From: Desulfitobacterium sp.
GTDB taxonomy: Bacteria > Bacillota > Desulfitobacteriia > Desulfitobacteriales > Desulfitobacteriaceae
DNA: 7,662 bases
Direction: 5' to 3'
Assembly: GCA_012799495.1 (NCBI GenBank)
Contig: JAAZLD010000185.1
Location: 1 to 7,662 of the forward strand
A program made the translations under genes and the position numbers. The notes under the pieces are model-generated. The model did no database searches. It was not told the origin of the DNA and saw only the letters and a program-made list of their open reading frames with translations. Positions 1-6,926 of the stretch are shown one piece after another. The first letter of the stretch is position 1, and each line of letters begins with the position of its first letter.

Positions 1-480
1 CTTTCTGCAGCTTCCAATCCTAATTCATTAGAATCATCTCTAGTATCACTAAGTTCTAGTGAAGCGATTACACCGGAAGAGCGTAATGAAATGGAAACTC
101 TCGTTCTAAATTTTACTGAAAAGTATTATACTTATTCCCTAGAAACTTATATAGCTGATGGTGAGAAGCTCCTCCCCCTCTTGACTCATGACTACCAAGC
201 TGATTATCTCGATTCCTTGACCAAAAGTTATAATGCAGCACAAGTTAGTAATGCCAATTCTACAGTTACAAATGCAATGATCATTTATTGTGAAAAGGTA
301 ACTCCTGACCAAGGAATAGCTAAAGTCCAGTTCCAAGCTAATGTTCTTACCCATCAAGTTGAGACCGTCAATCGGTATAATATAACCTTGGAATTAAAGA
401 AAGAAGAAAACCAATGGCGGATTCAGAATATAGTTGATGAAGATCCAGTGGCTTTCTCAAATCTAGAGAAATTGCTATAA
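1..480 (+). CDS. 3' part of an unrecognised protein with a Ser-rich linker and a small C-terminal domain
   Basis: The frame is open from the first base of the window to the TAA at 478-480, giving 159 visible residues; the start lies upstream. The first roughly 25 residues are rich in Ser, Asn and Ala (a run like SLVSLSSSEA), typical of a flexible linker after a signal peptide, lipobox or membrane anchor. The next roughly 130 residues begin with helical sequence (EERNEMETLVLNFTEKYYTY), followed by alternating strand-like stretches (IAKVQFQANVLTHQ, YNITLELKKEENQWRIQNI). This order, helices followed by an antiparallel sheet ending in a W-R-I strand, resembles NTF2-like or TcpC/VirB8-like extracytoplasmic domains, but that is a fold guess only. 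An internal ATG at 91 could be called as a start, but it lies within continuous coding sequence and I see no convincing ribosome binding site. Function is unknown. The gene converges on the cyd operon and shares its terminator. Confidence 0.7.
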   Translation, partial: LSAASNPNSLESSLVSLSSSEAITPEERNEMETLVLNFTEKYYTYSLETYIADGEKLLPLLTHDYQADYLDSLTKSYNAAQVSNANSTVTNAMIIYCEKVTPDQGIAKVQFQANVLTHQVETVNRYNITLELKKEENQWRIQNIVDEDPVAFSNLEKLL

Positions 481-560
481 AAGCAGCCTTCTCGCAATCT
501 AACATTGTTTCAAAGAATAATATTGCCTTAAGAAAGGCTTTAATAGTGCTAATAATCTAA

Positions 561-625
561 TCAAATAAATAACTCCTGGTAGCGTGTCAAAGACAGATCA
601 CACTTCCCAGGAGTTTTTTATTTGA
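561..625. terminator. Two-sided intrinsic terminator between convergent genes
   Basis: Two 19-base arms (561-579 and 607-625) are complementary except for a T/T mismatch at 570/616. The core is AACTCCTGG pairing with CCAGGAGTT, around a 27-base loop that itself contains short complementary pieces (GTGT/ACAC). Read on the plus strand, the core stem is followed by TTTTTTATTT, a good U-tract for ending the gene at 1-480. Read on the minus strand, it is followed by ATTTATTTGATT, weaker but usable for the end of cydC, whose stop is about 50 bases away. Confidence 0.8.
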
Positions 626-672
626 GGAGTTTTCTTTATTTATATCTAGAACTTTTTCATAAGACATTAAGT

Positions 673-2451
673 CTAGGAATTAAAAGTGCTCTGAGTGAAC
701 CCACCGATTTCTAGGGAAGCTTCCTCCCACAAAGCTTTATAAACTCCATTTTGCTGGAGCAAATCTTCATGGGTTCCTCTTTCTGCAAGTCTGCCATGGT
801 CCAAGACCAAAATCTCATCCAGCTCCCTTAAAGTTTCTAGATGGTGAGCAATAATTAGAACTGTTTTGTCCTTTAATCTTTCCAGACATCTTTGAATCAG
901 TTCTTTTTCCAGGAGAGGATCCAGACCACTTGTTGCCTCATCAAAAATAACTATGGGAGCATCTTTCAGAAGCATCCGAGCGATAGCTAAACGCTGCTGT
1001 TGTCCCCCCGAGAGGAGCATACCGCTCTCCCCAATTAGAGTATCATACCCCTGAGGCAAGTTAATGATATCCTCATGGATCTGGGCTATCTTAGCACTGG
1101 CAGACAATTCCTCATCTGTCCCGTCAATCTTGGCCACCAAAAGATTCTCCCGGATTGTGGCATGAAAAAGGTGGGACTTTTTACTTACTACATTAAAAAA
1201 TTCTCTTAATCTTTCCGGAGGTATTTCAGCAATATTAAATCCATCTAGGTAAATATCTCCTTTTTCCTGTTTTGCAAAACCTAAAAGAAGATTCACTAGA
1301 GTACTTTTACCTACTCCACTTTTGCCCACAATCCCTACCTTCTTACCCTGAGGAATTGAGAAAGAAAGTTCTTCTAAGACCCATGGTTCATCTTGGTTAT
1401 AGCGAAAGCTTACCCTTTTAAATTCTACTTGGCCATTGATGGGGGGAATCTCCTGGAGATAGTAGTTCTTCTTTTTCTCCTCTTCCTCTTCTCTTATTTC
1501 TTGCCCTTTTTGGATTAAGGTATGAAGGCGTTCCCCAGCAACTTGAGTTTCTTCTACATAGTGCTGGCTAGTTGGCAATGGAGCAACTGCTTCAAAGCTA
1601 CTTAAGACCCCTAAGGCTAACATACCCAGGTAAATTCCGTCTAATCTCCCTTCTTGAACTAGGAGCACTCCCCAAGCTACTACTGCCAACATACCTAAAT
1701 TAGATATTACTCCCACTAAAGCATTGGTAAAGCCTGTAATTTTGGCATTTTTTCGATCAGAAGCACTCAACTGTTCTTGAGCCTTTGTAACACCTTCAAG
1801 GACCTTTTTAGTTTGGGAAAAAGCAAGGATTTCCGTCATTCCCTGGAGAGCATCTAGGATAGCTGTATGGAGGGCACCTTTGCCCTTAACTCGCATAGCC
1901 CCCACATTTCGGCCTAATAACCTAACTACCCAGGGAAGTAGGAGACCAATAGCTAAAAATGCCCCTGCCAGAATATAAGCAAAGCCCTGATCATATTTTC
2001 CCAGGAAAACCCCGTACCCTAGTAAAACTACAATAGCAACTAAAGGTGGGAGTAAAACCTTGAGAAAAAGGTTTTGCAGGGATTCCACATCTCCGATGAT
2101 TCTACTTAAGAGATCTCCGCTCCGAAAAGATCTCAGGGAAGAACCTATGGGCTCTATCCCTTCATATATCATAACTCGCAGCCGACTTAGGATCCGAAAA
2201 GTTACATCATGGGATATCAACCGTTCAAAATAACGAAAAACTGCTCTAGATATTCCAAAAAAGCGAACCCCCACAATAGTGAGAGTTAACTCCATAATAT
2301 GAGGTTGTAAAGCTGCTCGAGCTAAAAGATAGGAAGAAGTAGCCATTAAGCCAATATGGCTAGAAACAGTCAGAGCACTTAAGAGGAGAGCTAAAGCGGC
2401 TCGCCGCCAGAGGGGAGTGAGCTCTTTGATTAACCACCAGGTGTTTTTCAT
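673..2451 (-). CDS. cydC: CydC, ABC exporter subunit for cytochrome bd assembly
   Basis: The 592-residue protein is a fused membrane-plus-ATPase half-transporter of normal CydC length. In the family, CydC pairs with CydD in the cytoplasmic membrane to export cysteine/glutathione-type thiols needed for heme insertion into cytochrome bd. Residues 1-300 form the six-helix membrane domain, with the CydC-like stretch SSYLLARAAL near 39-48 and the helical FRYFERLISHDVTF near 72-85. A charged linker (about 318-330) leads into the ATPase: Walker A GKSGVGKST at 376-384, signature LSGGQQQR from 480, Walker B VIFDE near 501-505, and switch His 536. The Q-loop region reads VVSKKSHLF (421-429), with Lys where family members usually have Gln. 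The ATG overlaps the cydD TGA in an ATGA, and a GGGAGGG ribosome binding site lies just upstream, implying translational coupling. It is the last gene of the operon. CydC versus CydD is assigned by sequence resemblance and gene order. Confidence 0.92.
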   Translation of the reverse strand: MKNTWWLIKELTPLWRRAALALLLSALTVSSHIGLMATSSYLLARAALQPHIMELTLTIVGVRFFGISRAVFRYFERLISHDVTFRILSRLRVMIYEGIEPIGSSLRSFRSGDLLSRIIGDVESLQNLFLKVLLPPLVAIVVLLGYGVFLGKYDQGFAYILAGAFLAIGLLLPWVVRLLGRNVGAMRVKGKGALHTAILDALQGMTEILAFSQTKKVLEGVTKAQEQLSASDRKNAKITGFTNALVGVISNLGMLAVVAWGVLLVQEGRLDGIYLGMLALGVLSSFEAVAPLPTSQHYVEETQVAGERLHTLIQKGQEIREEEEEKKKNYYLQEIPPINGQVEFKRVSFRYNQDEPWVLEELSFSIPQGKKVGIVGKSGVGKSTLVNLLLGFAKQEKGDIYLDGFNIAEIPPERLREFFNVVSKKSHLFHATIRENLLVAKIDGTDEELSASAKIAQIHEDIINLPQGYDTLIGESGMLLSGGQQQRLAIARMLLKDAPIVIFDEATSGLDPLLEKELIQRCLERLKDKTVLIIAHHLETLRELDEILVLDHGRLAERGTHEDLLQQNGVYKALWEEASLEIGGFTQSTFNS

Positions 2452-4445
2452 AGGCCCTCCCTCCCCTTTGATTTCATATTTTCATCGGAATTTACATTTT
2501 CATTGGAAGTTGCATTTTCATTGGAATTTGCATTTTCATTAGAATTTATATCCCCAGTAGAATTTAGATTCTCGTAAGAATGATTCCCGCTAGAATTTGA
2601 ATTAGAACTTAAATTTCCTCCAGAATTGCTACTTCCATAAGAATTTAGATAACGGGTGTACAAACCTTCTTTCTGGGCCAACTCCTGAGGAGTGCCCTCC
2701 TCAATAATTTTTCCCTCGGCAAGGACAATAAGGCGATCCGCCTGGAAAGTTGTTCTCATCCGGTGAGTAGTAAATATCACTGTCCGCCTCTGAGTAAGAA
2801 CTCTCAAAACCTCCAGAAGTTCTCCTTCATTTTCCATATCTAACCCACTGGTTATTTCATCTAAAAGGAGAATGGGAGCATCTTTTAGAAAGGCTCGGGC
2901 AATAGCCAACCGCTGAGCTTGACCATCACTCAAGCGGGTACCCCCTTCCCCTATTCTAGTTTTATAACCTTGAGGTAGCTGAACTATAAAATCATGGATT
3001 AAAGCTTCCTTACAGGCTTTTTCTACTTCTGAAAAATCCCCTTCCTCTTTCCCAAAACGGACATTCTCCAAAATACTCCCCGCAAAGAGATAAGGCTTTT
3101 GAGGTACATAGGAAATATACTTTCGCCAAACCTCAGGAGGAATTTCCTGCAAAGGAACACCTAAAACTTTTATTTCACCCTTTGTCGGGGAGATAAATCC
3201 TAGAATTAAATTGAGAATAGAGGTTTTTCCTGCTCCACTAGGACCTACTAGGGCTATTTTTTCTCCCTGATGAATAATTAGGTCCATATTATCAAGGATA
3301 ATATTTCCATCATCAATATAGCGTAGTTCTACTTTTTCCAGAGCTAAAAGTGGTTGGCTAGAATTTTCAAGTTCGATTTCAACTTCCCTTGTCCTTTGCT
3401 TTTCCGTGCCGCTTAGCTCATCAAAACTTCCTCCGCCTATGTTCTCAACCACATGGAGATTTTCTTCCAAAGACAATACTTCAAATATCCGCTGAGCAGC
3501 ATTTTCCCCGGACATTTTGGCATGAAAATGTAAGCCTAAGTTCCGCATAGGTAAATAAAACTCTGGGGCTAAGATCAAAACAAATAAAGCATCTCCATAA
3601 GGTATTCCCCCATTAAGCAAACGCAAACCTAAAGCCACAGCAATTACTGCTGTACTAATCATACCCATAAATTCCAATACGAAAGCTGACAAAAAGGCCA
3701 CCATCTGAACACTCAAAGTAGTTTTGCGAAAGGTATCTGTCACCCGAGCAATAACCGCACTTTGATCCTTACTGCGACCAAAGATTTTCAAAGTAGTCAA
3801 ACCTTGGAGGATATCTAAAAAGTGAGCACTTAAAAAGCTCAGAACCTTCCACTGTCTCCGGGATTTCTCCTCAGCCAACTTACCGATCAGGATCATGAAA
3901 AAAGGAATTAAAGGGCCAGTTATAACTAAGATTAAAGTTGATTTAAAATCCTGTGGGAGAACAAAAGCCAAAGTTAAAAGAGGTATAAGAACTGCTAATA
4001 GCAATTGGGGAAGATAACGGGCGAAATAATCATCTAAAGCTTCGATGCCTTCAATAGCGGTATTTAATAATTCCCCTGCTCTTTCCCCTTGAACATAAAT
4101 AGGTCCTAGTGCAAAAAGCTTATGGATCAATTTTTGGCGTAACCTTTCTTTGACCCGGATAGCCGTTTCTCGAGCGGTAATTTCACTAAAATATTGAAAT
4201 AATCCTCTAAGGAGGATAATTCCTAGGATAATCAATAGCTTATTTTGGACCTCTTGCAAGGTAGCCCCTTCTAAAAAGACCAGGGCAATTATCTGGGCTA
4301 AATACCAAGCTTGGGCGATGGTCAAGAGGGCAATAAAGACACCCCAAGCCACCGTCCCTAAAAGATAACCTCGAACCCTTTTTCCTTCCTGCAACAAATT
4401 TCTGTCAATCATACCACAAAAGGGGCAAGATAATTCTTGCCCCAT
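2448..4445 (-). CDS. cydD: CydD, ABC exporter subunit for cytochrome bd assembly, with low-complexity C-terminal tail
   Basis: The 665-residue half-transporter is the partner of CydC. The membrane domain spans about residues 25-310 and includes the family hallmarks IAQAWYLAQII, FARYLPQLLLAVLIP, GPLIPFFMILIGKLAEE and LILAPEFYLPMRNLG. The ATPase has Walker A GPSGAGKTS (401-409), Q-loop YVPQKPYLF with Gln 449, signature LSDGQAQR (505-512, Asp in place of the usual Gly), Walker B LLLDE (526-530) and switch His 561. Residues from about 601 form an Asn/Ser/Glu-rich tail of some 65 residues not found in typical CydD of 570-590. The ATG at 4445 abuts AGAGGAGG with no proper spacer. Family N-termini usually resemble MIDRNLLQE, so Met12 (ATG at 4412) is a strong alternative start. 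A GC-rich hairpin occupies the DNA between the two. The gene lies 16 bases after cydB and overlaps cydC by 4. Confidence 0.92.
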   Translation of the reverse strand: MGQELSCPFCGMIDRNLLQEGKRVRGYLLGTVAWGVFIALLTIAQAWYLAQIIALVFLEGATLQEVQNKLLIILGIILLRGLFQYFSEITARETAIRVKERLRQKLIHKLFALGPIYVQGERAGELLNTAIEGIEALDDYFARYLPQLLLAVLIPLLTLAFVLPQDFKSTLILVITGPLIPFFMILIGKLAEEKSRRQWKVLSFLSAHFLDILQGLTTLKIFGRSKDQSAVIARVTDTFRKTTLSVQMVAFLSAFVLEFMGMISTAVIAVALGLRLLNGGIPYGDALFVLILAPEFYLPMRNLGLHFHAKMSGENAAQRIFEVLSLEENLHVVENIGGGSFDELSGTEKQRTREVEIELENSSQPLLALEKVELRYIDDGNIILDNMDLIIHQGEKIALVGPSGAGKTSILNLILGFISPTKGEIKVLGVPLQEIPPEVWRKYISYVPQKPYLFAGSILENVRFGKEEGDFSEVEKACKEALIHDFIVQLPQGYKTRIGEGGTRLSDGQAQRLAIARAFLKDAPILLLDEITSGLDMENEGELLEVLRVLTQRRTVIFTTHRMRTTFQADRLIVLAEGKIIEEGTPQELAQKEGLYTRYLNSYGSSNSGGNLSSNSNSSGNHSYENLNSTGDINSNENANSNENATSNENVNSDENMKSKGREGL
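2479..2568 (-). repeat. 18-bp tandem repeats coding the CydD Asn-rich tail
   Basis: Four consecutive 18-base units occupy 2479-2496, 2497-2514, 2515-2532 and 2533-2550. On the plus strand they follow the pattern TTTTCATTGGAATTTGCA with one to a few differences each. A degenerate fifth unit follows at 2551-2568, with looser remnants beyond. Each unit encodes six residues of the type NSNENA. The repeat unit is a multiple of three, so copy-number change would alter tail length without breaking the frame or the downstream cydC overlap. Confidence 0.85.
4422..4443 (-). promoter_or_regulatory. Perfect 8-bp hairpin at the cydD translation start
   Basis: GGGGCAAG (4422-4429) and CTTGCCCC (4436-4443) are perfectly complementary around a 6-base A/T loop. 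In the mRNA the stem begins two bases after the AGAGGAGG Shine-Dalgarno and ends nine bases before the ATG at 4412; on the minus strand it is followed by TTTTGTGG. It could (a) tie up codons 1-8 if translation starts at 4445, (b) bring the Shine-Dalgarno close to the ATG at 4412 by looping out the intervening bases, or (c) act as a weak attenuator or RNA-stability element between cydAB and cydDC. The stem is seen directly; the role is inferred. Confidence 0.6.
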
Positions 4446-4461
4446 CCTCCTCTAGAGAATA

Positions 4462-5466
4462 TTAGTAATGAATATCCCTGGCGGTAACGCGCTTCCGGAA
4501 AACCCAGTAGGTCCAAGCTTGATAAGCTAACACTACTGGGACTAAAGTTAAGGCCACTATACTCATAATCTTTAAAGTATAAGGACTTGAAGAAGCATTA
4601 TAAATGTGGAGACTCCATTCAGGGTTCAAGCTGGAAACCATAACTCTGGGGAAAAGTCCCAAGAACACCGAGGCTACCAAGGTTACGATGGTTAAGCTAC
4701 TAGTGATAAAGGCTTTACCACTTTGCTCTTTCATAACTAATACCAAAGTAAGAATGGCCGCAAGGGCGCATAAGCCTAGAGCAACTGTCGCCAGGGTGCT
4801 GGAAAATAGATCTGTTTGGAAGAAGGTCAAGATAGCCAAGACCACTAATACTAGCACTGCTGTTGGGCTTAAGCCTTTGGCAAAGTACCAAGATCTTTGG
4901 AGTAAAGCTCCCTCAGTTTTTAAAGTTAGGTATAATGCCCCATGGAGAGCAAATAAAACTAAAGTTGCTAATCCCCCTGTTAGAGCATAAGGAGATAATA
5001 AGTCAAAGAATGTACCTACATATTGCATATTAGCGTCAATGGGTACCCCTCTTAGGAGATTGGTCACAGCTACTCCCCAAAGAATTGCTGAGAGAAAACT
5101 ACCTAAGAACAAAGCTCCATCCCAAGTTTTTCGCCAGGAGGGTGCTCGGTTACTGCTACGAAACTCAAAGGATACCCCCCGAATGATTAAAGCAAAGAGG
5201 ATCAGAAACATAGCTAAGTAAAAACCACTAAATAAAGTTGCATACCAATTAGGAAATGCAGCAAAAATCGCTCCCCCGGCAGTAATCAACCATACTTCAT
5301 TACCATCCCACACAGGTCCAATAGTATTGATAATTACTCGCCGTTCCACATCATCTTTCCCGATGAAAGGTAGGAGAATTCCCACACCATAATCAAAGCC
5401 CTCAAAGAAGAAGAATCCCGCAAAAAGAACTCCGATGAGAATAAACCATAAAATATTTAGGTCCAC
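4462..5466 (-). CDS. cydB: CydB, cytochrome bd quinol oxidase subunit II
   Basis: The 334-residue integral membrane protein is subunit II of cytochrome bd, which partners CydA in the cytoplasmic membrane. Family signatures are clear: EGFDYGVG at 22-29 (Asp25, equivalent to the proton-path region of E. coli CydB), GPVWDGNEVWLITAGGAIFAA beginning at residue 50, the FSGFYLAM segment near 79-86, RGVSFEFR at 96-103, and NASSSPYTLKIM at 290-301 near the last helix. Eight or nine hydrophobic helices are visible, as expected. The start is GTG at 5466: AAGGGGG sits seven bases upstream, and the first residues MDLNILWFILIG match the usual CydB beginning. The gene overlaps the end of cydA by 10 bases, so translation is probably coupled. 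Length is normal and the frame is intact. No cydX/cydS-like small gene follows; cydD starts 16 bases after the stop. Confidence 0.95.
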   Translation of the reverse strand: MDLNILWFILIGVLFAGFFFFEGFDYGVGILLPFIGKDDVERRVIINTIGPVWDGNEVWLITAGGAIFAAFPNWYATLFSGFYLAMFLILFALIIRGVSFEFRSSNRAPSWRKTWDGALFLGSFLSAILWGVAVTNLLRGVPIDANMQYVGTFFDLLSPYALTGGLATLVLFALHGALYLTLKTEGALLQRSWYFAKGLSPTAVLVLVVLAILTFFQTDLFSSTLATVALGLCALAAILTLVLVMKEQSGKAFITSSLTIVTLVASVFLGLFPRVMVSSLNPEWSLHIYNASSSPYTLKIMSIVALTLVPVVLAYQAWTYWVFRKRVTARDIHY

Positions 5467-6695
5467 AATGATGCCCCCTTCCCAACATCAGTTGAAGATT
5501 CAATGGTTTCATCAACAGGCCCCTGCTTGGCAAACTTGAACATGAGATAAGCACAAACTATTGCCAAAACTGCATAAATCAAAGTGAAGCCGATTAATGT
5601 TATCCAGAGAGAAGTTGAATTGACCGCTGTGGAAACTCCTTCCGAAGTCTTTTGGAGCCCAAAGACGATCCAAGGCTGGCGACCTGTTTCCGTTAAGAAC
5701 CAACCAGTTAGGTTAGCAATATAAGGTAGTGGAATCATCCAAGGTAAGATTCTTAAGAACCAAGATGTTTCTGCATATTTATTACGCCAATAGAGGAATC
5801 CCCCTAATAAAGCCAAAGCAGCCATCAGGGTACCTGCTCCCACCATTATGCGAAAAGCCCAGAATAAAGGAGTGACTGGGGGGATGTAATTCCCTTCTCC
5901 ATATTGAGCCACCGCTTCTTCTTGAAGCTCATTGATCCCCTTAACTTCCGCACTAAAGTTATTATAAGACATAAAGCTCAGTACACCGGGTACTTTTATC
6001 TCAAAGGTATTCGTATTATTCTCTTGATCCACAATAGCAAAAACATTAAAACCTGCTGGTCCTTCTGTTTCCCAATGAGCTTCAGCTGCAGCCATTTTCA
6101 TAGGCTGAGTCTCAACAAGGTATTGCCCTTGAAAGTGACCCATACCGCTAACACCTAATACACTAATAATTCCAAAGATCAAAGCAATTTTAGTGGAACG
6201 TAAAAATAGATCCACATGTTGTTTCTTATATAGATGATAAGCGCTAATACCTAAGACAAAGAAAGCTGCTGTTGTAAATCCTGCCAGAACTGTGTGAGGA
6301 AATTGATAGAAAACATGTTTATTAGTAATTAGTGCAAAAAAGTCTACCATCTCCGCCCGACCATTCCGTAGAACATAGCCAACAGGTTCATGCATAAAGG
6401 AGTTGGCGATAAGAATCCATAAGGCCGATAAATTACTAGCAATAGCTACCATCCAGATACAAAATAAATGAACCTTTTTGGGTAGTCTATCCCAACCAAA
6501 GACCCAGATCCCGATAAATGTAGATTCAATAAAAAACGCTAATAGGGCCTCGATAGCTAAAGGGGCTCCGAAGATATCACCCATAAACCGAGAGTACTCA
6601 GACCAGTTCATACCGAATTGGAATTCTTGAACTAGCCCTGTGACCACACCTAAAGCGAAATTGATCAGGAAGAGTTTACCCCAGAACTTGGTCAT
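5457..6695 (-). CDS. cydA: CydA, cytochrome bd quinol oxidase subunit I, main portion lacking its first helix in this frame
   Basis: The 412-residue frame starts MTKFWGKLFLINFALG, which corresponds to about residue 51 of E. coli CydA, not to its N-terminus. It carries the functional residues of subunit I: Glu49 and Glu57 in IEALLAFFIEST (E. coli E99/E107), His134 in FPHTVLAGF (H186, heme b558 ligand), Lys200 and Glu205 in MKMAAAEAHWE (quinol loop K252/E257), Arg282 and Met284 in FRIMV (R391/M393), and GWFLTETGRQPW at 331-342 (W441, E445, R448). The Q-loop lacks the long insertion of E. coli CydA, so this is the short-loop type. The missing first helix, with the heme b595 His, is encoded just upstream in another frame at 6692-6841. 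The ATG at 6695 has no good Shine-Dalgarno and overlaps the upstream TGA as ATGA. The 3' end overlaps cydB by 10 bases. Family identity is certain; whether this is a complete, separately made protein is not. Confidence 0.93.
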   Translation of the reverse strand: MTKFWGKLFLINFALGVVTGLVQEFQFGMNWSEYSRFMGDIFGAPLAIEALLAFFIESTFIGIWVFGWDRLPKKVHLFCIWMVAIASNLSALWILIANSFMHEPVGYVLRNGRAEMVDFFALITNKHVFYQFPHTVLAGFTTAAFFVLGISAYHLYKKQHVDLFLRSTKIALIFGIISVLGVSGMGHFQGQYLVETQPMKMAAAEAHWETEGPAGFNVFAIVDQENNTNTFEIKVPGVLSFMSYNNFSAEVKGINELQEEAVAQYGEGNYIPPVTPLFWAFRIMVGAGTLMAALALLGGFLYWRNKYAETSWFLRILPWMIPLPYIANLTGWFLTETGRQPWIVFGLQKTSEGVSTAVNSTSLWITLIGFTLIYAVLAIVCAYLMFKFAKQGPVDETIESSTDVGKGASLWT

Positions 6696-6841
6696 TTTTT
6701 ATAGGTCTCATTGCCAGTTTTAACATACAAGGTTTCCATAATGGCAACCAAAACGGCAAGCCCAAGGGTTAGCGGGACAAAGAGAAAATGATAAGATGTA
6801 GTCACCCCAAACTGTAACCTGGATAATATCAGTTCGCTCAC
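6692..6841 (-). CDS. cydA: CydA N-terminal fragment (first helix with heme b595 His), frame-disrupted from the rest of cydA
   Basis: A GTG at 6841, preceded by AAGGGGG with a seven-base spacer, opens a 49-codon frame ending in TGA at 6692-6694. The product begins MSELILSRLQFGVTTSYHFL and continues with a hydrophobic helix (VPLTLGLAVLVAIMET) to ETYKK. It aligns without gaps to residues 1-50 of E. coli CydA, including SRLQF, YHFLFVPLTLG and AIMET; His18 corresponds to E. coli His19, an axial ligand of heme b595. The next expected residues, MTKFWGKLF, begin at the overlapping ATG in a frame shifted by one base. One more A in the A6 run (6695-6700) would join the two into 461 codons, so the fragment is best read as the 5' end of cydA. 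It is conserved along its whole length, which argues against old decay. Whether the break is real cannot be decided here. Confidence 0.9.
   Translation of the reverse strand: MSELILSRLQFGVTTSYHFLFVPLTLGLAVLVAIMETLYVKTGNETYKK
6695..6700 (-). other. A6 run and ATGA junction: cydA frameshift or recoding site
   Basis: On the minus strand the junction reads TAT AAA AAA TGA in the upstream frame; the downstream ATG uses the last A of the run plus TG. A Lys-tRNA on the last AAA can re-pair perfectly after slipping back one base, placing ATG next and giving YKK-MTKFWG, the expected protein. A miscounted homopolymer would give the same appearance. I see no obvious strong stimulatory hairpin immediately downstream and no classic dnaX-type in-frame heptamer. 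Confidence 0.7.
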
Positions 6842-6846
6842 TATAC

Positions 6847-6855
6847 TTCCCCCTT
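6847..6855 (-). promoter_or_regulatory. Ribosome binding site deciding the cydA GTG start
   Basis: AAGGGGGAA on the minus strand, with its G-run ending seven bases before the GTG at 6841, is a strong Bacillota-type Shine-Dalgarno. By contrast, the ATG at 6695 has only a poor GAGA at a long distance. This supports 6841 as the true translation start of cydA. Confidence 0.75.
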
Positions 6856-6886
6856 ACTTTTGTAGTTTTTGAAAGATATATGTATT

Positions 6887-6907
6887 AACTTATATTTATT
6901 ATAAATT
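6887..6907. repeat. Inverted repeat over the cyd -10 box
   Basis: AACTTATA (6887-6894) and TATAAATT (6900-6907) are inverted copies matching at seven of eight positions around a five-base spacer. The repeat covers the predicted -10 box and start point, where a repressor would block transcription. It does not fit the Rex (TTGTGA-type) or FNR/CRP consensus. In such A/T-rich DNA chance is a real alternative. Confidence 0.35.
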
Positions 6908-6926
6908 TAGATAAGCAAAAAGTCTA
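6898..6926 (-). promoter_or_regulatory. Predicted sigma-A promoter of the cyd operon
   Basis: On the minus strand, TAGACT (6921-6926) matches four of six bases of the -35 consensus and is followed after 17 bases by a perfect TATAAT -10 (6898-6903). The expected transcript would begin near 6891, giving a leader of about 50 bases before the GTG at 6841. The region is A/T-rich, so TATAAT alone could arise by chance; spacing and position support the call. Confidence 0.6.

Noticed and set aside
139..357. Minus-strand 72-codon frame opposite the first gene
   Set aside because: The plus-strand frame is open from the window edge and has better coding character and a terminator at its end.
525..541. 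Small hairpin GCCTT-AAGA-AAGGC followed by TTT
   Set aside because: Only five pairs and a short T run; the much stronger stem at 561-625 explains termination.
4604..4990. Plus-strand open frame of 128 codons opposite cydB
   Set aside because: It is antisense to an intact, highly conserved cydB and has no recognisable domain; it arises from codon usage on the other strand.
5039..5221. Plus-strand 60-codon frame opposite cydB
   Set aside because: Same reason: a shadow of cydB with a basic, low-information product.
5512..5703. Minus-strand 63-codon frame inside cydA
   Set aside because: It overlaps conserved CydA C-terminal sequence in another frame and has no independent ribosome binding site.
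5904..6158. Plus-strand 84-codon frame opposite cydA
   Set aside because: Antisense to the conserved CydA quinol-loop region; no family features.
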